Origin: Alphaproteobacteria bacterium
Lineage (GTDB): Bacteria; Pseudomonadota; Alphaproteobacteria; UBA6615
Direction: 5' to 3'
DNA: 64,000 nucleotides
Assembly (NCBI GenBank): GCA_021774575.1
Contig: JAJFIX010000037.1
Location: 1 to 64,000 of the forward strand
The notes beneath the pieces were generated by a model that worked only from the letters and a program-made list of their open reading frames with translations, had not been told where the DNA came from and did no database searches. The first letter of the stretch is position 1, and the number at the start of each line of letters is the position of its first letter. The translations under genes were made by a program, and so were the position numbers. Shown piece after piece: positions 44,895 to 54,147 of the stretch.

Positions 44895-45806
44895 ATGAAC
44901 GCCGACGCGATTGAAGGACAAGAACATAGTGCGCAAAAAGGCGACGTCCGGCTGTCCCTTTGGGAAAAATGCCAGGACGACCCCAAGGACGCGATCGGAA
45001 CGGTGGTTTTTATTCATGGGTCGTCCATGTCGGCCCGCCCGACATTTGATTTGCAGGTAGCCGGTCGCCCCGATGCATCATCCATGGACTGGTTTGCCCG
45101 CCGGGGTTTCGACACATGGTGTGTTGATATGGAAGGCTATGGTCATTCGGATAAATCACGGCCGATCAATAGCGACATTTCCACCGGCGCCGACGATATC
45201 AAGGCGGCAGTCGATTATATTTGTGCCACGCGTGGGATCGACCAAATCGATCTTTATGGAATTTCATCGGGATCGCTGCGGTCCGCTCTGTTTGCCCAGC
45301 GACACCCCGACCTGGTGCGGCGCCTAGTGCTTGACGCCTTTGTCTGGACCGGCGAGGGCAGCCCGACTTTGGAAAATCGACGTAAAAAACTGCCGCAGTT
45401 TAAGGCCGAGCTCCGTCGTCCGGTTGACCTGGAATTCGTGCGGGGAATATTTGCCCGCGATCATGTGGGGAGTGCCGAGGATGAAATCGTCGAGGCCCTG
45501 GCCGACGCCATTACCGCTATAGATACCTCGATGCCCAACGGCACTTATGTCGATATGTGCGAAAATCTGCCCCTGGTAGAGCCGGAAAAAATTGCCAGCC
45601 CCTGTTTGATCGCGCGCGGAGAATTCGACGGTATCGCTGGGGTTGACGACTTGCTGGAATTCTTCAAAGGTTTGCCAAATCCCAACAAACAATTCAAGAT
45701 TATGGCGGGCATTTCCCATGCCAGTTTCCAGCAAAAAAACTATTTGATGGTTTACCACATGATCCATGCATTCCTGACCCAACCCGAGCCGATATATCGC
45801 GGCTGA
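44895..45806 (+). CDS. Alpha/beta hydrolase
   Basis: 303 residues. VVFIHGSSMSARPTFDLQVAG (oxyanion), FDTWCVDMEGYGHSD, nucleophile LYGISSGSLRSALF (GISSGS), acid in RGEFDGIAGVDDL, and His in ISHASFQQ. It lacks a signal peptide. Close behind the LLM pair and on the same strand, it may cleave the ester or lactone produced by a Baeyer-Villiger-type oxygenation; that is inference. Confidence 0.82.
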   Translation: MNADAIEGQEHSAQKGDVRLSLWEKCQDDPKDAIGTVVFIHGSSMSARPTFDLQVAGRPDASSMDWFARRGFDTWCVDMEGYGHSDKSRPINSDISTGADDIKAAVDYICATRGIDQIDLYGISSGSLRSALFAQRHPDLVRRLVLDAFVWTGEGSPTLENRRKKLPQFKAELRRPVDLEFVRGIFARDHVGSAEDEIVEALADAITAIDTSMPNGTYVDMCENLPLVEPEKIASPCLIARGEFDGIAGVDDLLEFFKGLPNPNKQFKIMAGISHASFQQKNYLMVYHMIHAFLTQPEPIYRG

Positions 45807-45899
45807 GCCCGAATGCGAAAATGTCATCTCGAATTAATCCTTTGCTAGCTATTTAAAGCCCATGATGGCAGCATTGCGGTTCTGGAGAGGCGTGGATTT

Positions 45900-46094
45900 A
45901 TGTATTCTAGTTTTCGAACGCTATTGAACGACGAGTCTGGTGCCAGTGCCCTCGAATATGGGATCATCGTGTCCCTGGTTTCTGTTGCGGCGATCGGTGC
46001 GATGGCTGCCGTCGGTGTTTCCGTGCAGTCGCTTTTGAGCTCCGCTGGAAACTTTCTTGAAGCTGCACGGGCGGGAATTGACGTCGGAGACTGA
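45900..46094 (+). CDS. Flp-family type IVb pilin (orphan)
   Basis: 64-residue prepilin. DESGASALEYGIIVSLVSVAAIGAMAAVGV has the Flp signature: processing after G in SG/ASALEYG, with Glu and Tyr at mature positions 5 and 6, then the hydrophobic assembly helix. Flp pilins build tad pili with many partner genes, but no tad or cpaA gene is in the window. The gene is flanked by catabolic genes and may be an orphan or a decoy copy. Confidence 0.85.
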   Translation: MYSSFRTLLNDESGASALEYGIIVSLVSVAAIGAMAAVGVSVQSLLSSAGNFLEAARAGIDVGD

Positions 46095-46137
46095 GCCTCT
46101 GTCTGATTGCCAATCGGCGAAAAAGAGGCTGCCCCTG

Positions 46138-48192
46138 ATGACCAACTCCAAGACCGAACTTACCCGCACAATGTGTCCGATGAACTGCCATCCGACCATG
46201 TGCGGAATGTTGGCCGAAACCAGCAATGGTAAACTCGTTGGTGTTAGTGGCGACAAGGATAATCCCGATAGTCAGGGTTTCTTATGTGTCCGGGGGCAGG
46301 CTTCAGCAGAGATCATTGGTAATAACAAGCGCCTGTTGCATCCGATGATCCGCGAGCGGCGCGAAGAAGATGCCTGGCGCGAAGTAAGTTGGGATGAAGC
46401 GCTTGATTTCATCGCGGCCAAAATCAGTGCGGTTGGCCGCCTATCGACCGCTCTTTGGCCCGGTCACGGCAATATCGCCAACGGCTATGGCGTCTATACC
46501 GGTAGTCAGCTTCTGGCCCGGTTTGCCAATTTCTATGGCTGCCAGAATTGGAGCCCGGCAATGGTTTGTTGGGGTCTGGGTGGTTTTGGTTTGGGGCTGA
46601 CCGGCGCGCTGGAAACCAGCACAAAAGAGGATATGAGCGCCCATTCAAAATTTATTTTGCTTTGGGGGGCCAATCTAGCAAGCCAGCCCAATACGGCGCG
46701 CCACATTGCCATTGCCAAGAAAAATGGCGCCCGTATTGTCACCATCGATGTGCGCCATAGCGAAGCCGCTGCACTATCGGACGAAACGGTACTGATACGG
46801 CCCGGCACCGATGCCGCGCTGGCCCTGGCGATGATGAATGTCATTATTTCAAACCGAAACTATGACCGCGAATTTATCGCCCGCCACACAGTTGGGTTCG
46901 ACGAACTCAAAGCTCATGTCGCAAATTTTACACCCGAATGGGCCGCGGCAGAAACCGGTATTTCCGCAGCGCAAATTATCGCGCTGGCAAAATCTTATGC
47001 CGAGACATCCGCCGCGATGATTCTGGTCGGCGGCAGTTCTCTGCACAAAGGGCCCAATGGCTGGCACGCGGCACGGGCAATATCCTGCCTGCCGGCGCTG
47101 ACGGGAAAATATGGGCAACCCGGTGGCGGTCTCGGGCCGCGCCATGGCAGCATGTCTCACGGGGCCGGGCTGGGGGATATAACCGAGCCGGAGCGACGCC
47201 CATCGGGTGACTACATACCCAATCAGATGGAGGAAATGACGGCCTCCCTGGTCGATGGCCGGGTTCGGGCCTTGATGCTATTTGGCTGCAACATGCTGTC
47301 GTCTTTTTCCGATACGACGCGTCTTGCCGAAGGCTTGGACCGTGCTGAGTTGGTCGTGTGTCACGATTTATTCATGAATGAAACGTCCCGGCGTTTTGCC
47401 GATGTTGTGCTGCCGGGCACGGCCTGGCTTGAAGACGTGGGGGCCAAGCGCACCAACACACATGTCTATCTGATGGAACCTGCGCTGGCGCCGGAAGGCG
47501 CGGCGCGGCCGCTACAAGACGTGCTCCAGGGGCTTGCCGGGCGATTGGGGCTCGAAGGATATTATCCATGGTCATCACAAGAGGCGGTCATAGATGCGGT
47601 TCTCGATCACCCCTCGAATGGCCATGCTACGGTGGCTGTGATGCGTGCGGGTAGCGGCTATGCAGAACTCGATATCTCTCCTGTCTCCTATCCAACTCAT
47701 AAATTCCATACGCCTTCGGGAAAGATCGAGTTTGTCTCGGCTCGAGCGGTGGAAAATGGATTGCCCGCCTTGCCGGTTTATAAACCAGCTTCGGCCTCGA
47801 TTTCGACCGCTGAATATCCCTTGGTTTTATGCCAGGGGCGTACTTTGACGCATTTTCATTCCTTTTACGATCACGGTCAGGCCTTGCCGACCCTTGCCGC
47901 CCGCGACCCTATCGCTCGCCTCTGGATTTCTCCGGCGGACGCTGCCAGTCGGGAATTAGAAGACGGCGCCGATATTCGGATTTTTAACCAGCAGGGTGAA
48001 TTTTGGGCTCAGGCCCATGTCACCGAAAAAATACCGACCGGGGTCGTTTGGATCCGAGACGGTTGGACCGGGGCAAATAACGTCACCTCGGGAAAAGCCG
48101 TACTGGCGAGTAAAACCTTTGGTCTATTTCCGTTTACTTTCGGTCAGTCGAGTTTCGAGGCGCGGGTTGAGATCGCTGAGGTTGCTGCTTGA
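46138..48192 (+). CDS. Molybdopterin-dependent oxidoreductase (DMSO reductase family)
   Basis: About 684 residues. N-terminal [4Fe-4S] site CPMNCHPTMC then FLCVRG (Cx3Cx4C and a fourth Cys). Then ALWPGHGNIANGYGVYTGSQLL, LLWGANLASQPNTARH, DVRHSEAAALSDETVLIRPGTDAALALAMM (cofactor binding) and the C-terminal beta-barrel (YPLVLCQGRTLTHFHSF, GQSSFEARVEI). No Tat signal is present, so it is probably cytoplasmic, like formate dehydrogenase, acetylene hydratase or transhydroxylase relatives. Start at 46138 because GAGG lies upstream and the track start (46057) lies inside the pilin gene. No separate FeS or membrane subunit follows. Confidence 0.85.
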   Translation: MTNSKTELTRTMCPMNCHPTMCGMLAETSNGKLVGVSGDKDNPDSQGFLCVRGQASAEIIGNNKRLLHPMIRERREEDAWREVSWDEALDFIAAKISAVGRLSTALWPGHGNIANGYGVYTGSQLLARFANFYGCQNWSPAMVCWGLGGFGLGLTGALETSTKEDMSAHSKFILLWGANLASQPNTARHIAIAKKNGARIVTIDVRHSEAAALSDETVLIRPGTDAALALAMMNVIISNRNYDREFIARHTVGFDELKAHVANFTPEWAAAETGISAAQIIALAKSYAETSAAMILVGGSSLHKGPNGWHAARAISCLPALTGKYGQPGGGLGPRHGSMSHGAGLGDITEPERRPSGDYIPNQMEEMTASLVDGRVRALMLFGCNMLSSFSDTTRLAEGLDRAELVVCHDLFMNETSRRFADVVLPGTAWLEDVGAKRTNTHVYLMEPALAPEGAARPLQDVLQGLAGRLGLEGYYPWSSQEAVIDAVLDHPSNGHATVAVMRAGSGYAELDISPVSYPTHKFHTPSGKIEFVSARAVENGLPALPVYKPASASISTAEYPLVLCQGRTLTHFHSFYDHGQALPTLAARDPIARLWISPADAASRELEDGADIRIFNQQGEFWAQAHVTEKIPTGVVWIRDGWTGANNVTSGKAVLASKTFGLFPFTFGQSSFEARVEIAEVAA

Positions 48193-48251
48193 AAACGGGA
48201 CTGCCCCCAGCCTACTCTCTGAAGAATAATAAATTGGAATAGGCGGGGTAG

Positions 48252-50315
48252 ATGAGATTTGCCTGCGATACCGGGGGGACTTTTACCGATCTGATCGTCG
48301 AAGACGGGAGCGGTAAGCTCTCCATGTATAAGGCGCCGACGACGCCCGAGGATCCGGTTGCCGGAGTGCTCGACGCGCTGGGCCTAGCCGCTATTGATTT
48401 CAAGATGGATCGTGCAGATTTTCTCGCCCATGGCACGATGCTGATTCATGGCACGACCCATGCAATTAACGCCATTGTTACCGGCAATACGGCAAAAACG
48501 GCGTTCCTGACAACTGCAGGGCACCCTGATATTTTGGTCTTGCGTGAGGCCGGTCGGATTGAACCGTTCAATTTTCACGTTCCTTATCCCGAACCCTATA
48601 TTCCGCGATCACTGACTTTCGAAATTCCCGAACGGGTCGGCAGCAATGGAAAAATTGTAGAGAAATTCGACGAGGCGGCGGTCCTGCGGGTAATCGCTAA
48701 ATTAAAGCGCGCCAAGATCGAGGCGGTCGCAGTCTGCCTGCTTTGGTCAATCGTCAATCCGGTCAATGAACGTAAAATTGGCCGACTACTTAAGAAACAT
48801 TTGCCCGGCGTGCCCTTTACCCTATCGCACCAGTTAAACCCGGCTCTACGGGAATATCGCCGGGCGTCCTCGGCGGCCATCGACGCGTCGTTAAAACCGC
48901 TCATGGCTCGTTATTTGGGCGGCCTGACCGAACGGTTGGGCGCGGCGGGGTTTGCCGGAAGAACGTTGGTGCTGACGTCTCAGGGCGGCATGGTCGATGC
49001 GAGGGATCTTGCCGAGCGGCCGATCCACGCGATCAATTCCGGCCCCTCCATGGCGCCGATTGCCGGGCGTCATTATTCCGGCGGTGAACGAAAAACTCCC
49101 AACGCCATTATCGCCGATACCGGCGGCACGACCTATGATGTCAGCTTGGTGCGGCGGGGGCGCATTCCCAAAACTCGCGAGACCTGGATCGGCCGACCCT
49201 ATCGGGGACATATGACCGGTTTTCCGTCGATAGACATTAAAAGTGTCGGCGCTGGCGGCGGTTCGATTGCTCATGTCGATGGGGGGGAGATTTTACACGT
49301 TGGCCCTGAGAGTGCCGGTGCAGTGCCGGGCCCGGTCTGCTATCGCAATGGCGGTGACCAACCAACATTGACCGATGCGTGCCTCGTCCTAGGTTATCTC
49401 GATCCGAATTTTTTCCTTGGCGGTTTGATGAAACTTGATGTCGCCGCAGCGCGGCGCGCCATTGAACAACAGGTGGCAAAGCCCCTGGGCCTGAATGTGA
49501 TGCAGGCGGCCTGGTCTGTGGTTGGGGTTGCGACGGAGAATATGGTTCAGGCTATTTCTGAAATAACGGTCAATCAGGGGATCGATCCGGCGGACGCCAT
49601 ATTGATTGGCGGCGGCGGCGCGGCGGGCTTGAATTCGGTTTTTATCGCTCGCCGTCTCGGTTGCCGTGAACTGGTCATTCCCGAGACCGGCGCTGCCTTG
49701 AGTGCCGCCGGGGCGATGATGTCCGACCTATCGAGCGACTATCGCGCCATGTTCTTTACCAGCTCTGCCGACTGGGATGAGGCGGGGGTGAATGCGATCC
49801 TGAAGGACCTGGAGGCATCGTGTAAAGAATTTGCGACGGGGCCGGGAGAGGGGGCGCAAACGACCAAAATCGAATTTTCAGTCGAAGCTCGCTATGCCGG
49901 TCAAGTCTGGGAGATCGACGTGCCGCTGCGTAAGTCTCGGTTGCGCGGAAAGGCCGCCCTCGTTGCCTTGATCGCTGATTTTCATGACGCCCATGAAGAG
50001 GTTTTTGCCGTTCGCGATGATGGCTCTGTGGTTGAATTTGTCGGCTGGACAGCCTCTGTCCGGTGTCGCCTGGGGTCTGGAAGGGCGGGCCGGGTCAGGC
50101 ACAGTGCAGCCGAAGATATCGTGCTTGGAAAACGTAAGGTCTATTTCGAAAATCATGGTCGGGTCGACACACCTATTCATTCCTTGCAATCGCTAAAAAC
50201 CGGCCAGCGGAAAAAGGGCCCGGCAATTATTGAAACACCCTTCACCACAATCGTCGTCGACCCCGGCGCAAGCTTCCTGCTGGCGCGCTTGGGCAGCGTC
50301 CATATCACTGCGTGA
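48252..50315 (+). CDS. Hydantoinase/oxoprolinase subunit A (HyuA-like)
   Basis: 687 residues. MRFACDTGGTFTDLIVEDGSG with the ATP-binding DTGGTFTD, FLAHGTMLIHGTTHAINAIV, then TLVLTSQGGMVDARDLAERPIHAINSGPSMAPIAG, IIADTGGTTYDVSLV and the SVGAGGGSIAHVD segment are typical. Members are ATP-dependent 5-oxoprolinases, N-methylhydantoinases or the related acetone/acetophenone carboxylase subunits. With HyuB 12 nt behind and an SDR, it may carboxylate or open a cyclic amide or ketone. Confidence 0.9.
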   Translation: MRFACDTGGTFTDLIVEDGSGKLSMYKAPTTPEDPVAGVLDALGLAAIDFKMDRADFLAHGTMLIHGTTHAINAIVTGNTAKTAFLTTAGHPDILVLREAGRIEPFNFHVPYPEPYIPRSLTFEIPERVGSNGKIVEKFDEAAVLRVIAKLKRAKIEAVAVCLLWSIVNPVNERKIGRLLKKHLPGVPFTLSHQLNPALREYRRASSAAIDASLKPLMARYLGGLTERLGAAGFAGRTLVLTSQGGMVDARDLAERPIHAINSGPSMAPIAGRHYSGGERKTPNAIIADTGGTTYDVSLVRRGRIPKTRETWIGRPYRGHMTGFPSIDIKSVGAGGGSIAHVDGGEILHVGPESAGAVPGPVCYRNGGDQPTLTDACLVLGYLDPNFFLGGLMKLDVAAARRAIEQQVAKPLGLNVMQAAWSVVGVATENMVQAISEITVNQGIDPADAILIGGGGAAGLNSVFIARRLGCRELVIPETGAALSAAGAMMSDLSSDYRAMFFTSSADWDEAGVNAILKDLEASCKEFATGPGEGAQTTKIEFSVEARYAGQVWEIDVPLRKSRLRGKAALVALIADFHDAHEEVFAVRDDGSVVEFVGWTASVRCRLGSGRAGRVRHSAAEDIVLGKRKVYFENHGRVDTPIHSLQSLKTGQRKKGPAIIETPFTTIVVDPGASFLLARLGSVHITA

Positions 50316-50327
50316 GAGGGGGGTGAC

Positions 50328-52115
50328 ATGAAATCCACAAAACCGAAAAAACTCGATGGCGCCAAGCTGGCTATTTTGGCCAATCGGTTTGGCGGAATTT
50401 GTTCCAAGATGGGAAATACTTTGCTGCGCACTGGCCGGTCCGGGGTGCTCAATCGGGCGAAAGATTTTTCCTGCTGCATTGTCACGCGCGACTGCGAGTT
50501 ACTGCATGCCGAAGAAAGCCTGCCCATTCATGTTTTATCCGGTCCCGATTTGATGGCGCGATCGATGCACGAATTTCATCCTGTGCTCAAAAGGGGTGAC
50601 GTTTTTTTGCATAACTCGCCCTATCATGGGGATTCGCATCCGGCCGATCATACCCTCTTAATGCCGGTCATCGATAAAGCCGGGGTCCATCATTTCACCC
50701 TGCTGGCTAAGGCGCACCAGGCCGATATTGGCAACTCAATTCCCACCACCTATCACGGGACGGCGCGGGATGTTTATGAAGAAGGTGCGTTGATTTTTCC
50801 GGCGGTTAAGGTGGTGGAAAATTACCAAATTAACGAGGATATCGTTCGCATGTGCCGGATGCGGATCCGTGTTCCCGACCAATGGTACGGCGATTTTCTC
50901 GCCATGTTGGGGGCGGCGTTTATCGGCGAGAGAGAGGTGCTGGCCTTGGGCGGCGAGATCGGCTGGGCGACCCTGCACGGCTTTACCGATCAATGGTTCG
51001 ACTATTCCGAACGGCGCATGGTCGCGGCGATCAAGGCGATGCCTGCGGGCAAAGGTGTTGGAAAATCGACCCATGATGCAATTCCCGGCACGCCGCCCGA
51101 TGGCATCACCATCACCTCGAAGGTAAAAGTCGACGCGAAGAAAGCGCTGATCAGTGTCGATTTGCGGGACAATCCCGACCAGCTCAATTGCGGTCTGAAT
51201 GTATCGGAGGCTTGCACCCGAACCTCGGCGATGATCGGGGTGTTTAATTCCGTCGATCCGTCGGTGCCGAAAAACGCCGGCGCCTTCCGGCGCATTGAAT
51301 TGCAATTGAAAGACGGTGGCGTGGTCGGCGTGCCGCGCCATCCGATTAGCTGTTCTGCCGCAACCACCAACCTTGCCGACCGTGTCCAGAACGCGACTCA
51401 ACTCGCTCTGGCCGCTATCGCCGATCCCCTCGGCATGGGCGAAATCGGCTGTTTTTGCCCGCCATCGACCTCGGTTGTTTCCGGGGTCGATCCCCGCAAT
51501 GGCCAACCTTATGTCAATCAATTGTTTCTCGGCCATACCGCGGGTGCGGCCGTCGCCTATCAGGATGCCTGGATGACGATGCTGCATGCGGGCAATGGCG
51601 GCATGTGCTTTATCGACAGTGTGGAGCTTGATGAGGTTTACACACCGATCATCGTCAAAACCCGGCGCCTGATCCCAAACAGCGAAGGCGCGGGCCGCTT
51701 TCGCGGTGCACCGGGTATTGAGGTTGAACTCGGCCCGGTCGATTGCCGCATGGAGGTTGGCTTTGTCGCCGATGGCAATATCAACCGCCCGAGAGGCGCG
51801 CGGGGCGCCGGAGATGCCGCCCGGTCGGACCAGTTTCGCCGCAAGAAAAACGGCAAGCTGGAGCGGCTCGCGCAATGTTCGCAAGTTTGGATTGAGGACG
51901 GCGAGATGCTGATCTCCATCGCTTGTGGCGGCGGGGGTTACGGCGATCCAACAACCCGTGATCCCAACCGCGTTGGCCGCGACGTCGGCGAAGGCATTGT
52001 CGGCGTGGCCCGGGCCAGGGACGTCTATGCTGTTGCGGTATCAAAAAACGGCACGCTAGACACAAAAAAAACACGGGATTTGCGACGAAAAAAATCAAAG
52101 GAGAAAATGATATGA
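50328..52115 (+). CDS. Hydantoinase/oxoprolinase subunit B (HyuB-like)
   Basis: 595 residues, partner of the HyuA-like protein. Signatures: LLRTGRSGVLNRAKDFSCCIVTRDCELLHAEESLPIHVLSG, DVFLHNSPYHGDSHPADHTLLMPV, LLAKAHQADIGNSIPTTYHG and late GRFRGAPGIEVELGPVDC. The distance to hyuA (12 nt) and ATGA overlap with the SDR gene indicate one transcript. The third (gamma) subunit of acetone carboxylases is absent, which favours hydantoinase, oxoprolinase or acetophenone-type chemistry. Confidence 0.9.
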   Translation: MKSTKPKKLDGAKLAILANRFGGICSKMGNTLLRTGRSGVLNRAKDFSCCIVTRDCELLHAEESLPIHVLSGPDLMARSMHEFHPVLKRGDVFLHNSPYHGDSHPADHTLLMPVIDKAGVHHFTLLAKAHQADIGNSIPTTYHGTARDVYEEGALIFPAVKVVENYQINEDIVRMCRMRIRVPDQWYGDFLAMLGAAFIGEREVLALGGEIGWATLHGFTDQWFDYSERRMVAAIKAMPAGKGVGKSTHDAIPGTPPDGITITSKVKVDAKKALISVDLRDNPDQLNCGLNVSEACTRTSAMIGVFNSVDPSVPKNAGAFRRIELQLKDGGVVGVPRHPISCSAATTNLADRVQNATQLALAAIADPLGMGEIGCFCPPSTSVVSGVDPRNGQPYVNQLFLGHTAGAAVAYQDAWMTMLHAGNGGMCFIDSVELDEVYTPIIVKTRRLIPNSEGAGRFRGAPGIEVELGPVDCRMEVGFVADGNINRPRGARGAGDAARSDQFRRKKNGKLERLAQCSQVWIEDGEMLISIACGGGGYGDPTTRDPNRVGRDVGEGIVGVARARDVYAVAVSKNGTLDTKKTRDLRRKKSKEKMI

Positions 52116-52873
52116 GATTGAAAGATAAAGTGGCGATTGTCACCGGGTCGTCAATGGGGATCGGCGAAGCCATCGCCAAACGGTTTGCCAAGGAAGGCGC
52201 GACGGTCGCTATCAACTATTTCAAGAGTCCCGACGCCGCTGACGCTGTTGTCGCGGCGATTGAGGCCGAGGGCGGAAAGGCCAAGGCCTATAAAGCCGAT
52301 GTCTCGAAGGTCGCCGAAATCGAGCGATTCGCTAAAGAGGTGATTGATGATTTCGGTGGCGTTGATATTCTGGTCAATAATGCAGGGGTATTTCGCACCG
52401 TTTCGGTGTTGGAAACAACCGAGGAGATCTGGGACGAACAGCTGGACCTCAATCTTCGAGGCTATTTCTTTTTTGTCAAAACCCTGGTCCCACATTGGCG
52501 GCAAACGGGCGGCGGCAAGGTGATCAATATTTCCTCGATTGCCGGCACCGGCGCTTTTCCAAATTGCCCCGCCTATTGCGCCGCCAAGGGAGGCGTCGTC
52601 AATGTGACCCGGGCTCTGGCCGCCGAGCTCGGCAAGGAAAACATCAACGTCAATTCGATCGCACCGGGCAATGTCGCCACGCCGCTCAATGCCCATGTCC
52701 GGGGGCCCGGCAACGAAGAGTATGTCAAACTGATGGAGACTTTCACCCCGACCGGTATCGCCTTCTTAAAACCCGAAGACATGACCGGAACGGCCGTATT
52801 TCTCGCCTCCCAAGACAGTAATCTTATTCACGGGGAAACAATTATTGTCGATGGCGGGTGGTCTGTTTGGTAA
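52112..52873 (+). CDS. SDR-family dehydrogenase/reductase (FabG-like)
   Basis: 253 residues with the classical SDR set: TGSSMGIGEAIAKRFA, NNAGVF, catalytic Ser in INISSIAGTG, YCAAK (Tyr and Lys), IAPGNVATPLN. So unlike the SDR at 36507 it is expected to be active. Coupled to hyuB by ATGA overlap. A role in oxidising or reducing an alcohol or ketone of the HyuAB substrate is likely. Confidence 0.92.
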   Translation: MRLKDKVAIVTGSSMGIGEAIAKRFAKEGATVAINYFKSPDAADAVVAAIEAEGGKAKAYKADVSKVAEIERFAKEVIDDFGGVDILVNNAGVFRTVSVLETTEEIWDEQLDLNLRGYFFFVKTLVPHWRQTGGGKVINISSIAGTGAFPNCPAYCAAKGGVVNVTRALAAELGKENINVNSIAPGNVATPLNAHVRGPGNEEYVKLMETFTPTGIAFLKPEDMTGTAVFLASQDSNLIHGETIIVDGGWSVW

Positions 52874-52930
52874 TAAAACAAATAGATGGTGCGTCCTGCA
52901 TATATTCTTTCTGGCAGGAGGAGCAAAGGT

Positions 52931-53536
52931 TTGGATACAAAGACAATTGAGGCGCGTGTCGACAGCATGCTCGCCGTCAATAAAAATAATATGTCGAGAA
53001 AAGAGTATTTGTATTTTGCGGATGGGCTGAATGCGGCGACCCCGTGCAACTGCCTGATATTTGGCTGCGGCATGGATAGTGGGTTATGGCGGGATATTAA
53101 TGTCGGCGGGAGGACGATTTTTCTCGAAAACAATTCAGGCTGGCTGGATAAGACGATCGATGAATATGGTATTGAGGGGTACAGCGTCAAATATTCGACG
53201 ATGCGCGTCGACTGGGCGAACCTCCTCGGGAGCTTCGCCCTTGGCGAGATGCCGTATAGCTTGAAATTACCCGAGCTGGTCGACGAAATCGACTGGGACA
53301 TTATTCTTGTTGACGGGCCAATGGGCCATCAAGATAACGTGCCGGGCAGGATGGAGAGCATCTACGCGGCGTTCGAGACGTCAAGACGGTGTGCCGGCGG
53401 TGAAATCTATATCCATGATTGCCATCGCCCAGTGGAAGCCGTCTACGGAGATTTCTTTTTTGGGCGAGATTGCTTGGTCGAACAGATTTATCATTTACGC
53501 CATTACCGCCCAAAAGTATCCCCGGCCACTCCCTGA
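52931..53536 (+). CDS. DUF579/glucuronoxylan 4-O-methyltransferase-like protein
   Basis: About 202 residues. The start is TTG at 52931, with AGGAGGAG 7 nt before it. Regions line up with plant GXM/IRX15 proteins: PCNCLIFGCGMDSGLW (plants: CNxLVFGLGHDSLMW), INVGGRTIFLENNSGWLD (HGGRTxFLEED), IEGYSVKYSTM (LExYHVKYDT), EIDWDIILVDGPMGHQDNVPGRM (WDxIMVDAPTGYHDEAPGRM), IYIHDCHRPVEAVYGDFFF, and VEQIYHLRHYR. It should bind SAM and methylate a sugar acid or similar. In plants the target is xylan glucuronic acid; a bacterial target is unknown. It follows the SDR in the same direction. Confidence 0.72.
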   Translation: MDTKTIEARVDSMLAVNKNNMSRKEYLYFADGLNAATPCNCLIFGCGMDSGLWRDINVGGRTIFLENNSGWLDKTIDEYGIEGYSVKYSTMRVDWANLLGSFALGEMPYSLKLPELVDEIDWDIILVDGPMGHQDNVPGRMESIYAAFETSRRCAGGEIYIHDCHRPVEAVYGDFFFGRDCLVEQIYHLRHYRPKVSPATP

Positions 53537-53581
53537 AAATGTAGCGCCTTGGCCACTGTGATGGCGGCACCGCCGCACTGT

Positions 53582-54049
53582 TCATACGTTTTGCCGACGA
53601 TATTCCCCAATATCTCGATATTCGACAAGTTCGATATAATTGCCTTCGGGATCTTGGGTGAAACAGAGATAAACACCGTCGCGGATTTCCATTTTTTTCG
53701 GCCCGGAGCGTAAGGGAGCACCGGCCTTCACAAGCTCGTCGATCATCGCGTCGAGATCGTCGATGATGAAGGTGAGGAAGACTAGCCCCCGCCGGTCGAG
53801 AACAAAATCGGCGTGCGAGGGCGCTATGGATATCTCGTTGGGCCTGACCAACTTGATCCGTTCGCCGGTGCTTAGCTGCAACCTGACAATTTGATATCCC
53901 GTCGCACAGAAACCCGCCGGCGTCGATTTTTCCGCCGAAACATCATTGGTCGTGACATAGATTGCGCCGAGGATGTTGCGATAAAAATCCACCATTTCAG
54001 GCAAATTTTCGACGCAAATCCCAACTTCGAGGGGGGCAACTAGTTTCAT
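53582..54049 (-). CDS. VOC/glyoxalase-fold protein
   Basis: 155 residues, one VOC unit pair: LEVGICVENLPEMVDFYRNILG, then RIKLVRPNEIS, LTFIIDDLDAMIDELVKAGAPL and CFTQDPEGNYIELVEY, ending with the conserved D-P-E-G-N-Y-I-E. Metal ligands expected from the His of strand 1 are replaced (E or V), while the final Glu is present. It could be a lactoylglutathione lyase-like, dioxygenase or resistance protein. Convergent with the methyltransferase-like gene. Confidence 0.82.
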   Translation of the reverse strand: MKLVAPLEVGICVENLPEMVDFYRNILGAIYVTTNDVSAEKSTPAGFCATGYQIVRLQLSTGERIKLVRPNEISIAPSHADFVLDRRGLVFLTFIIDDLDAMIDELVKAGAPLRSGPKKMEIRDGVYLCFTQDPEGNYIELVEYRDIGEYRRQNV

Positions 54050-54147
54050 TTCGGGGCCCTACTATGTTGTGGTCACCGCGTGACCGGCGTTTGCTTTGCC
54101 GCCCGAACTCGGGTTCAATAGCCCGACCATTACATGAAAGGCAACAC

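Noticed and set aside
50736-51884. 382-residue minus-strand ORF
   Set aside because: Shadow of the HyuB-like gene; His/Arg-rich composition typical of antisense frames.
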